Below are positions 1-8,410 of a DNA stretch of 64,000 bases, one piece after another. Made by a program: the position numbers and the translations under genes. Source of the stretch: Chersky-840 sp963848335 (GTDB lineage Bacteria; Actinomycetota; Acidimicrobiia; Acidimicrobiales; UBA8190); contig CAWKDD010000001.1 in NCBI GenBank assembly GCA_963848335.1, forward strand, positions 1,798,001-1,862,000, in the 5' to 3' direction. The notes beneath the pieces were generated by a model. That model had not been told where the DNA came from. It worked only from the letters and a program-made list of their open reading frames with translations, and made no database searches. Within the stretch, counting starts at the first letter, position 1; every line of letters begins with the position of its first letter.

Positions 1-1501
1 AACCGTGGTGGCGCGCCACCTCTTCGATGACGTCGATCTCGCGCTCGGTGTCGGGCCGGAACGTCGGCACCATCACCTGGAGCACGCCACCGGGCTGCCG
101 GTCGCACACGAAGCCGATGGGCTCCAGGTACCCGACCACCTGGTCGTCGTCGAGATCGCTGCCGAGCACGGCGTTGAGCCTCGCCGTGCGCAGCGGCACG
201 TGGGCGGGGCCGGGCACGTTGCCACGCACGTCGACGACACCGGCGGCGCTGCGATAGCGCGGCCCCGCGGTCTGCCCCAGGAGCTGGCACAGACGGCGCC
301 CGGCGCGGTCGATGCCCTCGGGATCACAGCCACGTTCGAAGCGGGCCGAAGCCTCCGATCGCAGGTTGAGGCGCTTGGAGGTCCGGGCGATGGCCATGGG
401 CGTGAAATAGGCGGCCTCGAGGAGCACGCGGCTCGTCGAGGCCGAGATCTCGCTCGTCGCCCCGCCCATGATCCCCCCGATGCCGATGGGGGTGTCCCGT
501 CCGTCGCAGATGACGCAGTCGCGCCGGTCGTCTCCGATGCCCACGGAGCGCTCGCCCATACGCCGTTGCACGCCGTCGAGAGTGGTGACGAGCTCGCCGT
601 CCCGCGCCGCGCGGACGCGCAGGCCGCCCCCGCCCACCAGGTCGAGGTCATAGGGGTGTGTGGGCTGGCCGAGCTCGAGCATGACGTAGTTCGAAGCGTC
701 GACGACGTTGTTGATGGGTCGCATCCCGGCCAGTGTCAGCCGGCGCGCCAACCAGTCCGGCGAAGGTCCCACGCCCACGTCGAGCAGGACGCGCGCCGTG
801 AAGCGCGGGCACAGGTCCAGGTCGAGCACCTCGACGCTCGTGAGGGTCTGCACCGGTGCCGCGGGGTCGAGGACGGGCTCGGGGGGCTCGGGCACGGAGA
901 AGGGAAGGCGCAGGGCCGCGGCCAGGTCACGGGCGATGCCGGCCATGCACCACGCATCGGGCCGGTTCGCCTCCACGGCGATGTCGAAGACGGTGTCGGG
1001 TCGGATCCCGAGGGCTTCGACCAGTGCCGTTCCCGGTTCCAGGGCCCCGGGTCCGTCGACGCCGCCCGGGCCGGCGATGGACGCTGCGCCGCGCACGACC
1101 ATGATCCCCTCGTGGTCCTCCGAAAGCCCGAGCTCGCGTCCCGAGCACAGCATCCCGTTGGACACGACACCTTTCATCTTGCGCCGCGTGATCTCGAACC
1201 CGCCGGGCAGCACCGACCCCACCGGAACGAAGGGCACGATGTCGCCTTCGCCGAAGTTCCACGCCCCGCACACCACTTCCAGGGGTTCACCACCGGCCTC
1301 GACCGTGACGCGCCGGATGCGGTCGGCCCCGGCAATGGGGCCGACCTCCAGGACGCGGGCCAGCACGACGTCACCGAGACCCTCCCCCACGTGCTGGACC
1401 TCCTCGACGACGAGGCCCAGGTCGTCGAGAACGGCGGCCAGATCCGCGGGGTCACCCTCGAAGGGGGCGAAATCGACCAGCCACGACAGGGGGACGCGCA
1501 C
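1..1501 (-). CDS. pheT: Phenylalanine-tRNA ligase beta subunit, 3' end cut by window edge
   Basis: Beta subunit of the alpha2-beta2 enzyme that charges tRNA-Phe in the cytoplasm. The reading frame opens with GTG at 1501 and stays open for 500 codons to the window edge, so roughly the last third of a usual beta subunit of about 800 residues is missing. The N-terminus (RVPLSWLVDF) begins the family, followed by the EMAP-like tRNA-binding domain, the B3/B4 editing region (MRPINNVVDASNYVM, TSKRLNLRSEASARFERG) and the start of the B5 region (TFRPDTEREIDVIEEVAR). It lies 9 bases after pheS in the same direction, the normal pheST arrangement. Confidence 0.95.
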   Translation of the reverse strand, partial: MRVPLSWLVDFAPFEGDPADLAAVLDDLGLVVEEVQHVGEGLGDVVLARVLEVGPIAGADRIRRVTVEAGGEPLEVVCGAWNFGEGDIVPFVPVGSVLPGGFEITRRKMKGVVSNGMLCSGRELGLSEDHEGIMVVRGAASIAGPGGVDGPGALEPGTALVEALGIRPDTVFDIAVEANRPDAWCMAGIARDLAAALRLPFSVPEPPEPVLDPAAPVQTLTSVEVLDLDLCPRFTARVLLDVGVGPSPDWLARRLTLAGMRPINNVVDASNYVMLELGQPTHPYDLDLVGGGGLRVRAARDGELVTTLDGVQRRMGERSVGIGDDRRDCVICDGRDTPIGIGGIMGGATSEISASTSRVLLEAAYFTPMAIARTSKRLNLRSEASARFERGCDPEGIDRAGRRLCQLLGQTAGPRYRSAAGVVDVRGNVPGPAHVPLRTARLNAVLGSDLDDDQVVGYLEPIGFVCDRQPGGVLQVMVPTFRPDTEREIDVIEEVARHHG

Positions 1502-1510
1502 GGGACCGGT

Positions 1511-2581
1511 TCAGATCTGGCGCAGGACGCGCACGTCGTTGTCGAAGAAGACGCGCATGTCGGGGATCTCATGGCGCATCTGGGTGCAGCGGTCGATGCC
1601 GAACCCGAAGGCGAAACCGGTCCACTCCTCCGGGTCGAGCCCGACGGCCTGAAAGACGGCCGGGTCCACCATGCCGCAGCCACCGAGCTCGATCCACCCC
1701 GTCTGCGAGCAGGTCCGGCACCCCTGCCCCTTGCAGATCGTGCACGTGATCTCGTATTCCGCCGAAGGCTCGGTGAAGGGGAAGTACGAGGGCCGCAGGC
1801 GGCTGTGGATGTCGGGCCCGAAGTACGCCGTCGTGAACGTCTCGATCGTGCCGGCCAGATCGGCGAAGCTGATGCCGCGGTCGACCACCAACCCCTCGAT
1901 CTGGTGGAAGGTCGGGATGTGGCGGGAATCGGGAGTATCGCGGCGATAGCACTTCCCGGGCATGACGGCATAGATGGGCGGGCCCTGGGACTCCATGAGA
2001 CGGATCTGCACCGGGGAGGTGTGGGTGCGCAGCATCACGGTCTCGGGCTCCCCGAGCTCGAGGTACAGCGTGTCCCACATCCCCCGCGCCGGATGGGCGG
2101 GCGGCATGTTCAGCGCCTCGAAGTTGTACCAGTCGGTCTCGGCTTCGGGGCCCTCGGCGACGGCGAACCCCATCCCCACGAAGACGTCTTCGAGCTCGTC
2201 GCGGGTGCGCTGCACGACATGCATACGCCCCCGAAGAGGCGGGTCGATGACCTCGGTCAGGTCCAGACGATCCGCGTCCAGGCGAGTGGCGCGCGCATTG
2301 CGCTCGAGCTCGGCACGCCGGCCCGCCAGGTGGGACTCGATGCGCCGGCGGGCCTCGTTGAGGCGCCGCCCCGCTTCGGGTCGCTCTCCGGGCTCGAGGG
2401 CGACCAGAGCCTGGTGGGCGCGCGCCAATGGCGACCGTTTGCCGAGCAGGTCGGTCTGGGCCTCGTCGAGCGCGGCCAGCGTGGTGGCCGACTCGAGGAC
2501 ACCGAGGGCCGACGACACCAGTACCTCGGGGTCGACGACCGAGGACCCGGGCTCGTCTCCCGCGGCCGGCGCCGGGGTCAT
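1511..2581 (-). CDS. pheS: Phenylalanine-tRNA ligase alpha subunit
   Basis: Catalytic alpha subunit of phenylalanyl-tRNA synthetase, a class II aminoacyl-tRNA synthetase. At 356 residues it has the normal family length. The first ~100 residues form the predicted coiled-coil tRNA-binding arm. The class II core follows, with motif 2 around RDTPDSRHIPTFHQIEGL and motif 3 at FGFGIDRCTQMRHEIPD. A small cysteine cluster (CTICKGQGCRTC) interrupts the core, as in many bacterial PheS proteins. Its start overlaps the stop of the upstream methyltransferase gene by four bases, and pheT follows, so the three are probably co-transcribed. Confidence 0.97.
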   Translation of the reverse strand: MTPAPAAGDEPGSSVVDPEVLVSSALGVLESATTLAALDEAQTDLLGKRSPLARAHQALVALEPGERPEAGRRLNEARRRIESHLAGRRAELERNARATRLDADRLDLTEVIDPPLRGRMHVVQRTRDELEDVFVGMGFAVAEGPEAETDWYNFEALNMPPAHPARGMWDTLYLELGEPETVMLRTHTSPVQIRLMESQGPPIYAVMPGKCYRRDTPDSRHIPTFHQIEGLVVDRGISFADLAGTIETFTTAYFGPDIHSRLRPSYFPFTEPSAEYEITCTICKGQGCRTCSQTGWIELGGCGMVDPAVFQAVGLDPEEWTGFAFGFGIDRCTQMRHEIPDMRVFFDNDVRVLRQI

Positions 2582-3348
2582 GGGGCGTCCTCCATGGCGT
2601 GCAGGTTAGAACGCCGCCGTGCAACCTCGAAGCACAGCACGGCGGCCGCCGTGGACACGTTGAGGGACTCCGCACCTCCTCCCATGGGGATCGTGACCCG
2701 GGCGTCGAGGCGGTCCTCGAGCTGCGGCGGCAGTCCGTTCGCCTCGTTGCCCAGGACGAGGGCCACGGGAGAGGTCAGGTCGACGCCGGTGTAGGGGGTG
2801 CCGCCTCTCGACACCGCGGCCAGGCGCCTCAGGCCGTGGCGACCGAGCGCGTCGAGGGCCTCACCGGCATCACCCACCACGGCCAGGGGGACGTGGAAGA
2901 TCGAGCCGGCGGAGGCCCGCACGGTCTTGGGATTGAAGGGGTCGACCGTTCCTTCGCAGCACACCACACCCCCGGCACCCGCCGCGTGTGCCACCCGGAT
3001 CACCGCGCCGGCATTGCCGGGGTCGCGTACGTCCACGCACACCACGACGAAGGTGCTTCCCGCCAGGTCGTCGAGCGAGGCGTCGGGCATGCGCACCACG
3101 GCCAGCACGGGCTGGGGCGTGACGGTGTCGGCCACCCGTTCCAAGACGCCCGGCGCCAGGTCGAACACCCGTGCCCCATGGTTCAGCGCCTCCCCCACCA
3201 CGGCGGACACCTCGGGCTGGGAACGAGCCGGAGCGTCGACGAACACCGCCTCCACCGCCGCGCCGGCCTCGAGGGCGCCGTGGAGCAACTTGACCCCTTC
3301 GACGACGAAAGCCCCTTCCGAACGGCGCACGCTGCGCCGCGCCAGCAA
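2578..3348 (-). CDS. TrmH/SpoU-family RNA 2'-O-methyltransferase
   Basis: SAM-dependent 2'-O-ribose methyltransferase of the SPOUT superfamily acting on rRNA or tRNA; the substrate cannot be read from sequence. The family motifs are visible: FVVEGVKLL near the N-terminus (substrate-binding domain), DVRDPGNAGAVIR (motif 1), LVLGNEANGLP (motif 2) and IPMGGGAESLNVSTAAAV (motif 3, knot). The given start is TTG. In-frame sequence upstream (HQRVQRLRRL) also matches the family, so the true start is probably 15-20 codons earlier, close to the rplT stop. The gene lies between rplT and pheS, its usual place in actinobacteria. Confidence 0.9.
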   Translation of the reverse strand: MLARRSVRRSEGAFVVEGVKLLHGALEAGAAVEAVFVDAPARSQPEVSAVVGEALNHGARVFDLAPGVLERVADTVTPQPVLAVVRMPDASLDDLAGSTFVVVCVDVRDPGNAGAVIRVAHAAGAGGVVCCEGTVDPFNPKTVRASAGSIFHVPLAVVGDAGEALDALGRHGLRRLAAVSRGGTPYTGVDLTSPVALVLGNEANGLPPQLEDRLDARVTIPMGGGAESLNVSTAAAVLCFEVARRRSNLHAMEDAP

Positions 3349-3395
3349 CCGCCGAAGGCGCTGTACCCGCTGGTGCCGGAAGGCGAGCGCCGTGG

Positions 3396-3797
3396 TCAGG
3401 AGCGGTCCCCGGCCTCCGCCGCCACCGGCGTCGGCGTGCCGTCCGCCAAGGCGGACGTGGCCACGGCCACCAGGCGGGAGAAGGCCTCGGGGTCCGCCAC
3501 CGCCAGGTCGGCGAGCACTTTGCGGTCGACGTCGACCTCAGCCTGGCGCAGCCCGGCGATGAGCCGGCTGTAGCTCGTGCCGTTGGCCCGGGCCGCGGCG
3601 TTGATGCGCTGGATCCACAGGCGCCGGAAGTCCCCTTTGCGCGCACGGCGGTCGCGGTACGCGTACTGCAACGAGTGCATGACGGCCTCGTTGGCGGAAC
3701 GGAAGCTGCGGCTCCGGTTGCCGTAGTAACCCTGGGCCGACTCGAGAACGGCGCGACGGTGCTTCTTGCCGTTGACGGCGCGCTTCACCCTGGCCAT
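3396..3797 (-). CDS. rplT: 50S ribosomal protein L20
   Basis: L20 binds 23S rRNA and is needed early in assembly of the large subunit. The 133-residue product begins MARVKRAVN and contains RRAVLESAQGYYGNRSRSFR and RLWIQRINAAARANG, both diagnostic. I use the ATG at 3797 because a strong ribosome-binding site (AAAGGAG) lies just upstream; a longer in-frame start at 3872 would add 25 unrelated residues. The C-terminus carries about 15 extra residues rich in Ala, Thr and Pro. It is the last ribosomal gene of infC-rpmI-rplT. Confidence 0.97.
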   Translation of the reverse strand: MARVKRAVNGKKHRRAVLESAQGYYGNRSRSFRSANEAVMHSLQYAYRDRRARKGDFRRLWIQRINAAARANGTSYSRLIAGLRQAEVDVDRKVLADLAVADPEAFSRLVAVATSALADGTPTPVAAEAGDRS

Positions 3798-3883
3798 GAC
3801 CAGCTCCTTTCGTGGACGACATCTGCGATGCGCACCGTGTCCGGTGCGGCGAGACCGCGGGCGGGCCGACACCCGCCCCAGGG

Positions 3884-4078
3884 TTACCGACCGAGCAGGC
3901 GACGCACCTCGCGGCGGTCCGCGGCGGCGACCTCGACCTCACGCCCCAGCCGGCGGGTACGGACACTGGACTTCTTCTCGAGCAGGTGCGACCGGTTGGC
4001 CTGGCGCCGCCGCAACCGGCCCGTGCCCGTGACCTTGAAGCGCTTGGCGGCGCCCCGGTCCGTCTTCATCTTCGGCAT
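3884..4078 (-). CDS. rpmI: 50S ribosomal protein L35
   Basis: Small basic large-subunit protein of 64 residues, full length for the family. It begins MPKMKTDRGAAKRFKVTGTG and contains the conserved core QANRSHLLEKKS. The ATG at 4078 is the start because this is where the family begins; the start codon lies one base from the infC stop, so the two genes are almost certainly translated from one message. rplT follows 86 bases later. Confidence 0.97.
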   Translation of the reverse strand: MPKMKTDRGAAKRFKVTGTGRLRRRQANRSHLLEKKSSVRTRRLGREVEVAAADRREVRRLLGR

Positions 4079-4079
4079 C

Positions 4080-4775
4080 TCACGTTCCTTCCTGGCGGCC
4101 CGACGCTCCGTCGGGAGCCGCTGCCGGCGCCCCTGCAAGCGGACCGCCGTTGGTTCCGACCGCTCCCGGGCTCTCGGTCTTCCCGGGAGTCGCCGGCTCC
4201 CCGGCCGGCTGTCCGTGGCCTTCGTCGTGCTGGGCGGCCCGGGCGGCCGCAGACTGCTTGGCCCGCTTGTCCGGTGCCAGCACCATCACCATGTTTCGAC
4301 CGTCGAGCCTCGGTTCGGCCTCCACGCGAGCCGTGCCGTCGACGTGCTCGGCCACGCGATCGAGGATCTTCTTGCCCAGCTCGGGATGGAAGACCTCCCG
4401 GCCCCGGAACATGATCGTGACCTTCACCTTGTGCCCTTCGTTCAGGAACTTGAGCACCTGCCGGGTCTTGGTGTCGAAGTCTCCGGGACCGATCTTGGGC
4501 CGGTACTTCATCTCCTTGATCCCGACGCTGGTCGTCTTGCGCCTGGACTCCTTGGCCTTCTGCGCTTCGTCGAACTTGTACTTGCCGTAGTCCATGATCC
4601 GGCAGACCGGTGGGTTGGCCAGCGGTGCGACTTCGACCAGATCCAGGTCGAGCTGCCTGGCGATGGCCAGGGCTTCGGGCAACGGACGGATGCCGAGCTG
4701 TTGGCCCTCGGGGTCCACCAGGCGCACGTCACGCGCACGGATGCGATCGTTGATCCTGGTCTCGTTGGTCGTCAT
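4080..4775 (-). CDS. infC: Translation initiation factor IF-3 with C-terminal extension
   Basis: IF-3 binds the 30S subunit, blocks premature joining of 50S and checks start codon-anticodon pairing. The N domain is seen at NDRIRARDVRLVDPEG, the linker at DYGKYKFDEAQKAKES and the C domain at VKVTIMFRGREVFHPELG. The protein is 231 residues against about 180 usually: the last ~55 residues are an Ala/Gly/Pro/Glu-rich tail of low complexity. This start is favoured because the family N-terminus begins within a few residues of it. The gene leads the infC-rpmI-rplT operon; a hairpin lies in its leader. Confidence 0.96.
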   Translation of the reverse strand: MTTNETRINDRIRARDVRLVDPEGQQLGIRPLPEALAIARQLDLDLVEVAPLANPPVCRIMDYGKYKFDEAQKAKESRRKTTSVGIKEMKYRPKIGPGDFDTKTRQVLKFLNEGHKVKVTIMFRGREVFHPELGKKILDRVAEHVDGTARVEAEPRLDGRNMVMVLAPDKRAKQSAAARAAQHDEGHGQPAGEPATPGKTESPGAVGTNGGPLAGAPAAAPDGASGRQEGT

Positions 4776-4812
4776 GGGTGTGGCGATCCGACATCACTCC
4801 CGTCGTTGCAGG

Positions 4813-4832
4813 GCTCCGGATCTCCCCGGAGC
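4813..4832 (-). promoter_or_regulatory. Hairpin in the infC leader
   Basis: A perfect 7-bp inverted repeat (GCTCCGG / CCGGAGC) with a 6-base loop lies about 40 bases before the infC start. In other bacteria this operon is controlled by L20 binding to a leader structure. Whether this hairpin does anything similar is inference; it does not match a leader type that I can name, and no T-tract follows it. Confidence 0.35.
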
Positions 4833-4964
4833 CGTTAGCGGAAGCGCGGTCGCTGCCCTCGGTGTCCCGTCACGGACCCCCGCGAGACCCGACGCACCGT
4901 TGCCCGGTGGCGGGTGGGGGTGCGCCCGATGGCGTGACCCCGCTTTCCCTGTTGCTCGAGGTTC

Positions 4965-4970
4965 TACGCT
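4965..4970 (+). promoter_or_regulatory. -10 box TACGCT, leaderless promoter of the DUF1844 gene
   Basis: TACGCT ends 7 bases before the GTG start at 4978, the spacing expected when transcription begins at the start codon itself. No good -35 hexamer is visible. Confidence 0.6.
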
Positions 4971-4977
4971 ACCAGGC

Positions 4978-5475
4978 GTGAGCAGCCTGTGGACACCTGA
5001 GGGCGAGCACCGGATCAAGCCCGCCGGCGAGGACCAGAGCGCCCCGGACCCCTCCCGAGCGCAGCCTGCGGGCGGCCCCGGGCCTCCGGACCGAGGGGCG
5101 CCGCCGAGCCACGCCGAGGGGGGCGGGCCCGGATCGTTCGAGGATCTCGGGCCCGAGGAACAGGCCGAGATCGCCAACCGGCTCGACGAGTTGCGCCACC
5201 AGTTGCTGGGCACCCCGGCAGAGGTTGTCGTGGCCAACCATGCCTACGGCTTGTTCGAGCTGGCCGCCATCCACCTCTCGCAGCAACCGCCCGGCCTCGA
5301 CCAGGCACGGCTGGCCGTCGACGCCATGGCCGCGCTCGTCGAGGGCCTGCAGGGAAGGCTGGGGGACGCCGAGCCTTCGCTGCGTGACGCCCTGGCCCAG
5401 ATCCGGCTGGCCTTCGTGCAGATCAGGGAATCGCTCAGCGCCGGCGACGGAGAGGAAGGCCCCGGCCCTTCCTGA
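4978..5475 (+). CDS. DUF1844 family protein
   Basis: A 165-residue protein of unknown function. The first ~55 residues are Pro/Gly/Glu-rich and look disordered. The rest is the DUF1844 domain, recognised from TPAEVVVANHAYGLFELAA, HLSQQPP and the following helices (DALAQIRLAFVQI). The domain is predicted all-helical with no catalytic signature. Start GTG at 4978 is chosen because the family sequence begins after it and a -10 box lies 7 bases upstream. It is divergent from infC, a neighbourhood this family often has in actinobacteria. The function remains unknown. Confidence 0.85.
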   Translation: MSSLWTPEGEHRIKPAGEDQSAPDPSRAQPAGGPGPPDRGAPPSHAEGGGPGSFEDLGPEEQAEIANRLDELRHQLLGTPAEVVVANHAYGLFELAAIHLSQQPPGLDQARLAVDAMAALVEGLQGRLGDAEPSLRDALAQIRLAFVQIRESLSAGDGEEGPGPS

Positions 5476-5495
5476 GCGGGGATCGCCGCCACACC

Positions 5496-5735
5496 TCAAC
5501 CCGGCGCAAGCGTCGCCACGGCTCGCGCCTCGTCGCGCCCGCCGTGCCCGGCCACCACGCAGAACACGACGCGCCTCCCCGGGGCCACGTCCCTGGTCCC
5601 GTCAGCCAGGGCGGTGCAGTGGAAGGGATAGGTGCTGCCGTCGTCGGCACGCACCGATCCGAGCCCCCGGGGCTCGTCGAAGGTGCTCACCACTCCGGTG
5701 CGCGGTGCCCGTGGCCCGCCTCGCGCCTGGGTCAT
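5496..5735 (-). CDS. Cold-shock-domain-like small protein
   Basis: A 79-residue protein resembling a single OB-fold cold-shock domain: GVVSTFDEPRGLGSVRADDG followed by YPFHCTAL and VVFCVVAG. The RNP1-like segment reads RGLGSV, where canonical cold-shock proteins have KGFGFI, so the stacking aromatics that bind single-stranded nucleic acid are missing and RNA binding may be weak or altered. It lies 15 bases after the hisG stop in the same direction and is probably the last gene of the rib-hisG transcript. Such divergent cold-shock-like proteins occur in actinobacteria; their role is not known to me. Confidence 0.75.
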   Translation of the reverse strand: MTQARGGPRAPRTGVVSTFDEPRGLGSVRADDGSTYPFHCTALADGTRDVAPGRRVVFCVVAGHGGRDEARAVATLAPG

Positions 5736-5750
5736 GGGTTCAGTCGGCCC

Positions 5751-6627
5751 TCAATGGACGATCTTGGACAGGGGGAGCTCGATGATGTCGGTGGCGCCGC
5801 GGTCCTTGAGTGCGGGGATCAGGACGTTCACCTCGGCCTTGGGCACCACCGTCTCGACGGCATACCCGGCCCCACCTGACAGCTCCGACACCGTCGGGGA
5901 CTTCAAGGCGGGCAGCACCGAGACCACGGCCTCGAGCTTGCCGGCCAGCGACGTTGAGCTTGAGGAGCACCTTGCCCCGGGCCTCGAGGGCGCCCTGCAG
6001 CAACGTCATCAGGTGGCCCATGGCGAGGCGCTTGTCGGGGTCCGTGGCCGAGGTGGGGTTGGCGATGAGCTCGGTACGCGACACCAACAGCGTGTCCACG
6101 ATGCGCAACTTGGCGGCGGCGAGGGCCCGGCCCGTCTCGGTGATCTCCACCACCGCGTCGGCGATGTCGGGGATCTTGGCTTCAGTGGCACCGTACGACA
6201 TGCGGATCTCGGCATGGACGCCGTGCTTCTCGAGCACACGGCGGGTGAGCTCGGGGTATTCGGTGGAGACGCGCGCCCCTGGCTCCAGGTCGGCGATGGC
6301 CTGCACCGGCGAATCCGCAGCCACGGCCAGCACCACCCGGATGGGGTTCGCCGTGACCTTTGAATAGGCCAGCTCGCCCAGCGACAGCACGTCCGCGCCG
6401 GTCTCCTCGATCCAATCGCGACCGGTGATCCCCAGGTCGAAGTTTCCCTCGGCCACGTAGCCGGGGATCTCCTGGGGCCGCAGGATGCGGACCTCGTCGA
6501 CGCGGGGGTCGTCGATAGTGGCGCGGTAGTCGACGTCCGAGCCCCGCACCACGGCGAGATCGGCCGCGGCGAAGAGCTCGAGCGTGGCCTTTTCGAGCGA
6601 GCCTTTGGGCAAGACGAGTCGCAGCAT
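5751..6627 (-). CDS. hisG: ATP phosphoribosyltransferase (first step of histidine synthesis), one frame break
   Basis: Condenses ATP with PRPP in the cytoplasm, the committed and feedback-inhibited step of histidine synthesis. The catalytic domain is clear (RLVLPKGSLEKATLELF, EIPGYVAEGNFDLGITGRDW). The C-terminal ACT-like regulatory domain shows this is the long form (about 290 residues), which does not need HisZ. A frame change near 5950 separates the domains: after KLNVA the family continues in another frame (GKLEAVVSVLPALKSPTV ... LSKIVH). Removing one T restores an unbroken protein ending at 5751, so I treat it as a sequencing error. No other his gene lies nearby. Confidence 0.93.
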
Positions 6628-6648
6628 TTCCCGTTCCCCGAGGACGCC

Positions 6649-7200
6649 TCAGCGTGCCGTCGACGGAGTCGGCGCCGGCAGCCTGCGCAGCAGATCGGCC
6701 ATCTCGAGCGCGGTCACCGCCGCCTCGTATCCCTTGTTCGTCTCCCCGTCTCGGCAACGGGCCAGGGCCTGGTCGACCGTGTCGGTGGTGAGAACCCCGA
6801 AGACCACGGGGACACCGGCGTCCAGGGCGGCACGTTGCAGCCCCGACGCACACTCGCCGGCCACGAAATCGAAGTGCGCGGTCTCCCCTCGGATCACGGC
6901 TCCGAGCGCCACCACCGCCTCCACCGTTCCCGACTGCGCCAGGCGCGCGGCGACGAGGGGCAGCTCGAAGGCCCCGGGTACCCAGGTCACCGAGGCGCTG
7001 GCGGCCTTGGTGCCGTTGGCCTCCAGACCGGCGAGCGCTCCCTCGAGCAGGCGCTCGGTGATGCCGCCGTTGAATTTGGCGCACACCAGCGCCACACGGG
7101 CTTCCGCGGCCCCGGCGTCGCCGGCGTGGGAGGCACCGACGCGACCGGCCGCCGTCTCTATGGCGTCGGGTGAAAGAGCGGTGGCGTCAGAGGACGTCAT
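6649..7200 (-). CDS. ribH: 6,7-dimethyl-8-ribityllumazine synthase
   Basis: Penultimate step of riboflavin synthesis: joins 5-amino-6-ribitylaminouracil to 3,4-dihydroxy-2-butanone 4-phosphate. Family motifs are VALVCAKFNGGIT, TWVPGAFELPL, AVIRGETAHFDFV and VPVVFGVLTTDT. ATG at 7200 gives 183 residues and overlaps the end of ribBA by 14 bases, implying coupling; the first ~35 residues precede the conserved fold and are probably flexible. It is the third gene of a ribD-ribBA-ribH operon. Confidence 0.95.
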   Translation of the reverse strand: MTSSDATALSPDAIETAAGRVGASHAGDAGAAEARVALVCAKFNGGITERLLEGALAGLEANGTKAASASVTWVPGAFELPLVAARLAQSGTVEAVVALGAVIRGETAHFDFVAGECASGLQRAALDAGVPVVFGVLTTDTVDQALARCRDGETNKGYEAAVTALEMADLLRRLPAPTPSTAR

Positions 7201-8410
7201 CGAGGCCCTCCAGGATGTGCCCGAGTCGCTCACGCTTGGTCCGGAGGTACTCGATGTTCTCGGGATTCGAATGCAGGGTCAGGGGGACGCGCTCGACGAT
7301 GTCGAGACCGAACCCTTCGAGACCGCCGTACTTCATGGGGTTGTTGGTCATCAGGCGCATGGTGCTGACGCCCAGGTCCACGAGGATCTGGGCGCCGATG
7401 CCGTACTCGCGGTTGTCCACGGGCAGTCCCAGCTCCAGGTTGGCGTCGACGGTGTCGTGGCCCTGCTCCTGGAGGTTGTAGGCCCGGAGCTTGTGGGCGA
7501 GGCCGATGCCGCGGCCTTCGTGGCCGCGCAGGTACACGACGACACCCGAGCCCTCCTCCGCGATGAGCCGCAACGCCTCGGCCAGCTGGGGCCCGCAGTC
7601 GCAGCGAAGCGATCCGAAGACGTCACCGGTCAGGCACTCGGAGTGGACCCGGACGAGCACGTTGCTCTTGCCTCTGACGTCGCCGCGCACCACGGCGAGG
7701 TGGTGCTCCCCGTCGAGCTCGGACTCATAGACGTACCCGGCGAAGTCGCCGAAATCGCTGGGGATCCGGGCCGGCCCCGCGATGCACCGCACGAGCTTGT
7801 CCTTGTGGCGCCGGTAGCGGATCAGGTCGGCGATCGACACCAGGAGCAATCCGTGGGTCTCGGCGAACTGCTCGAGCTCGGGGAGCCGAGCCATGCGGGT
7901 CTTGTCGGCCGAGACCAGCTCGCACAGCACGCCGGCGGGGTACAGCCCGGCCGCCGTCACCAGGTCGATTGTGGCTTCGGTGTGGCCGGCACGCTTGAGC
8001 ACGCCCCCCGGCCGGTACCGCAGCGGAAAGATGTGGCCGGGCCGGTTGAGCTCGACCGGGCGCGTGTGGGGATCGATGAGCGCGTGGATCGTCGAGGCCC
8101 GGTCTTCGGCGGAGATGCCCGTGGTGGTCCCGTTGCGGTAGTCGACGCTGATGGTGAAGGCGGTGCGTTGGGACTCGGTGTTGTCCCTGACCATCAGGGG
8201 GAGCTCGAGCTCGTCGGCGCGCTCGGGAAGAACCGGCACGCAGATGACGCCGGAGGTGTGGGCCAGGAAGAAGGCGATCTTCTCGGGTGTGGCTGCTTCG
8301 GCCGCCATGACGAGGTCGCCCTCGTTCTCCCGATCCTCGTCGTCCACGACCACGACGATCTCGCCTCGTGCCACGGCCGCGATGGCGTCCTCGATGGGGC
8401 TGAAGTCCAT
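7187..8410 (-). CDS. ribBA: Bifunctional DHBP synthase / GTP cyclohydrolase II
   Basis: Makes both riboflavin precursors: the N-terminal half (RibB) converts ribulose 5-phosphate to 3,4-dihydroxy-2-butanone 4-phosphate, and the C-terminal half (RibA) opens GTP. The RibB metal/substrate motif DDEDRENEGDLVMAAE lies at residues ~25-40; the RibA zinc site is ECLTGDVFGSLRCDCG, followed by LRGHEGRGIGL. At 407 residues it is a full fusion. The ATG at 8410 is used because the family starts MDFSPIEDAI, and it forms an ATGA overlap with the ribD stop. Confidence 0.96.
   Translation of the reverse strand: MDFSPIEDAIAAVARGEIVVVVDDEDRENEGDLVMAAEAATPEKIAFFLAHTSGVICVPVLPERADELELPLMVRDNTESQRTAFTISVDYRNGTTTGISAEDRASTIHALIDPHTRPVELNRPGHIFPLRYRPGGVLKRAGHTEATIDLVTAAGLYPAGVLCELVSADKTRMARLPELEQFAETHGLLLVSIADLIRYRRHKDKLVRCIAGPARIPSDFGDFAGYVYESELDGEHHLAVVRGDVRGKSNVLVRVHSECLTGDVFGSLRCDCGPQLAEALRLIAEEGSGVVVYLRGHEGRGIGLAHKLRAYNLQEQGHDTVDANLELGLPVDNREYGIGAQILVDLGVSTMRLMTNNPMKYGGLEGFGLDIVERVPLTLHSNPENIEYLRTKRERLGHILEGLDDVL

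Noticed and set aside
5..2794. A 929-codon open frame on plus opposite pheT/pheS
   Set aside because: Stops are rare in such GC-rich DNA; the product is low-complexity and the minus strand encodes unmistakable PheS and PheT.
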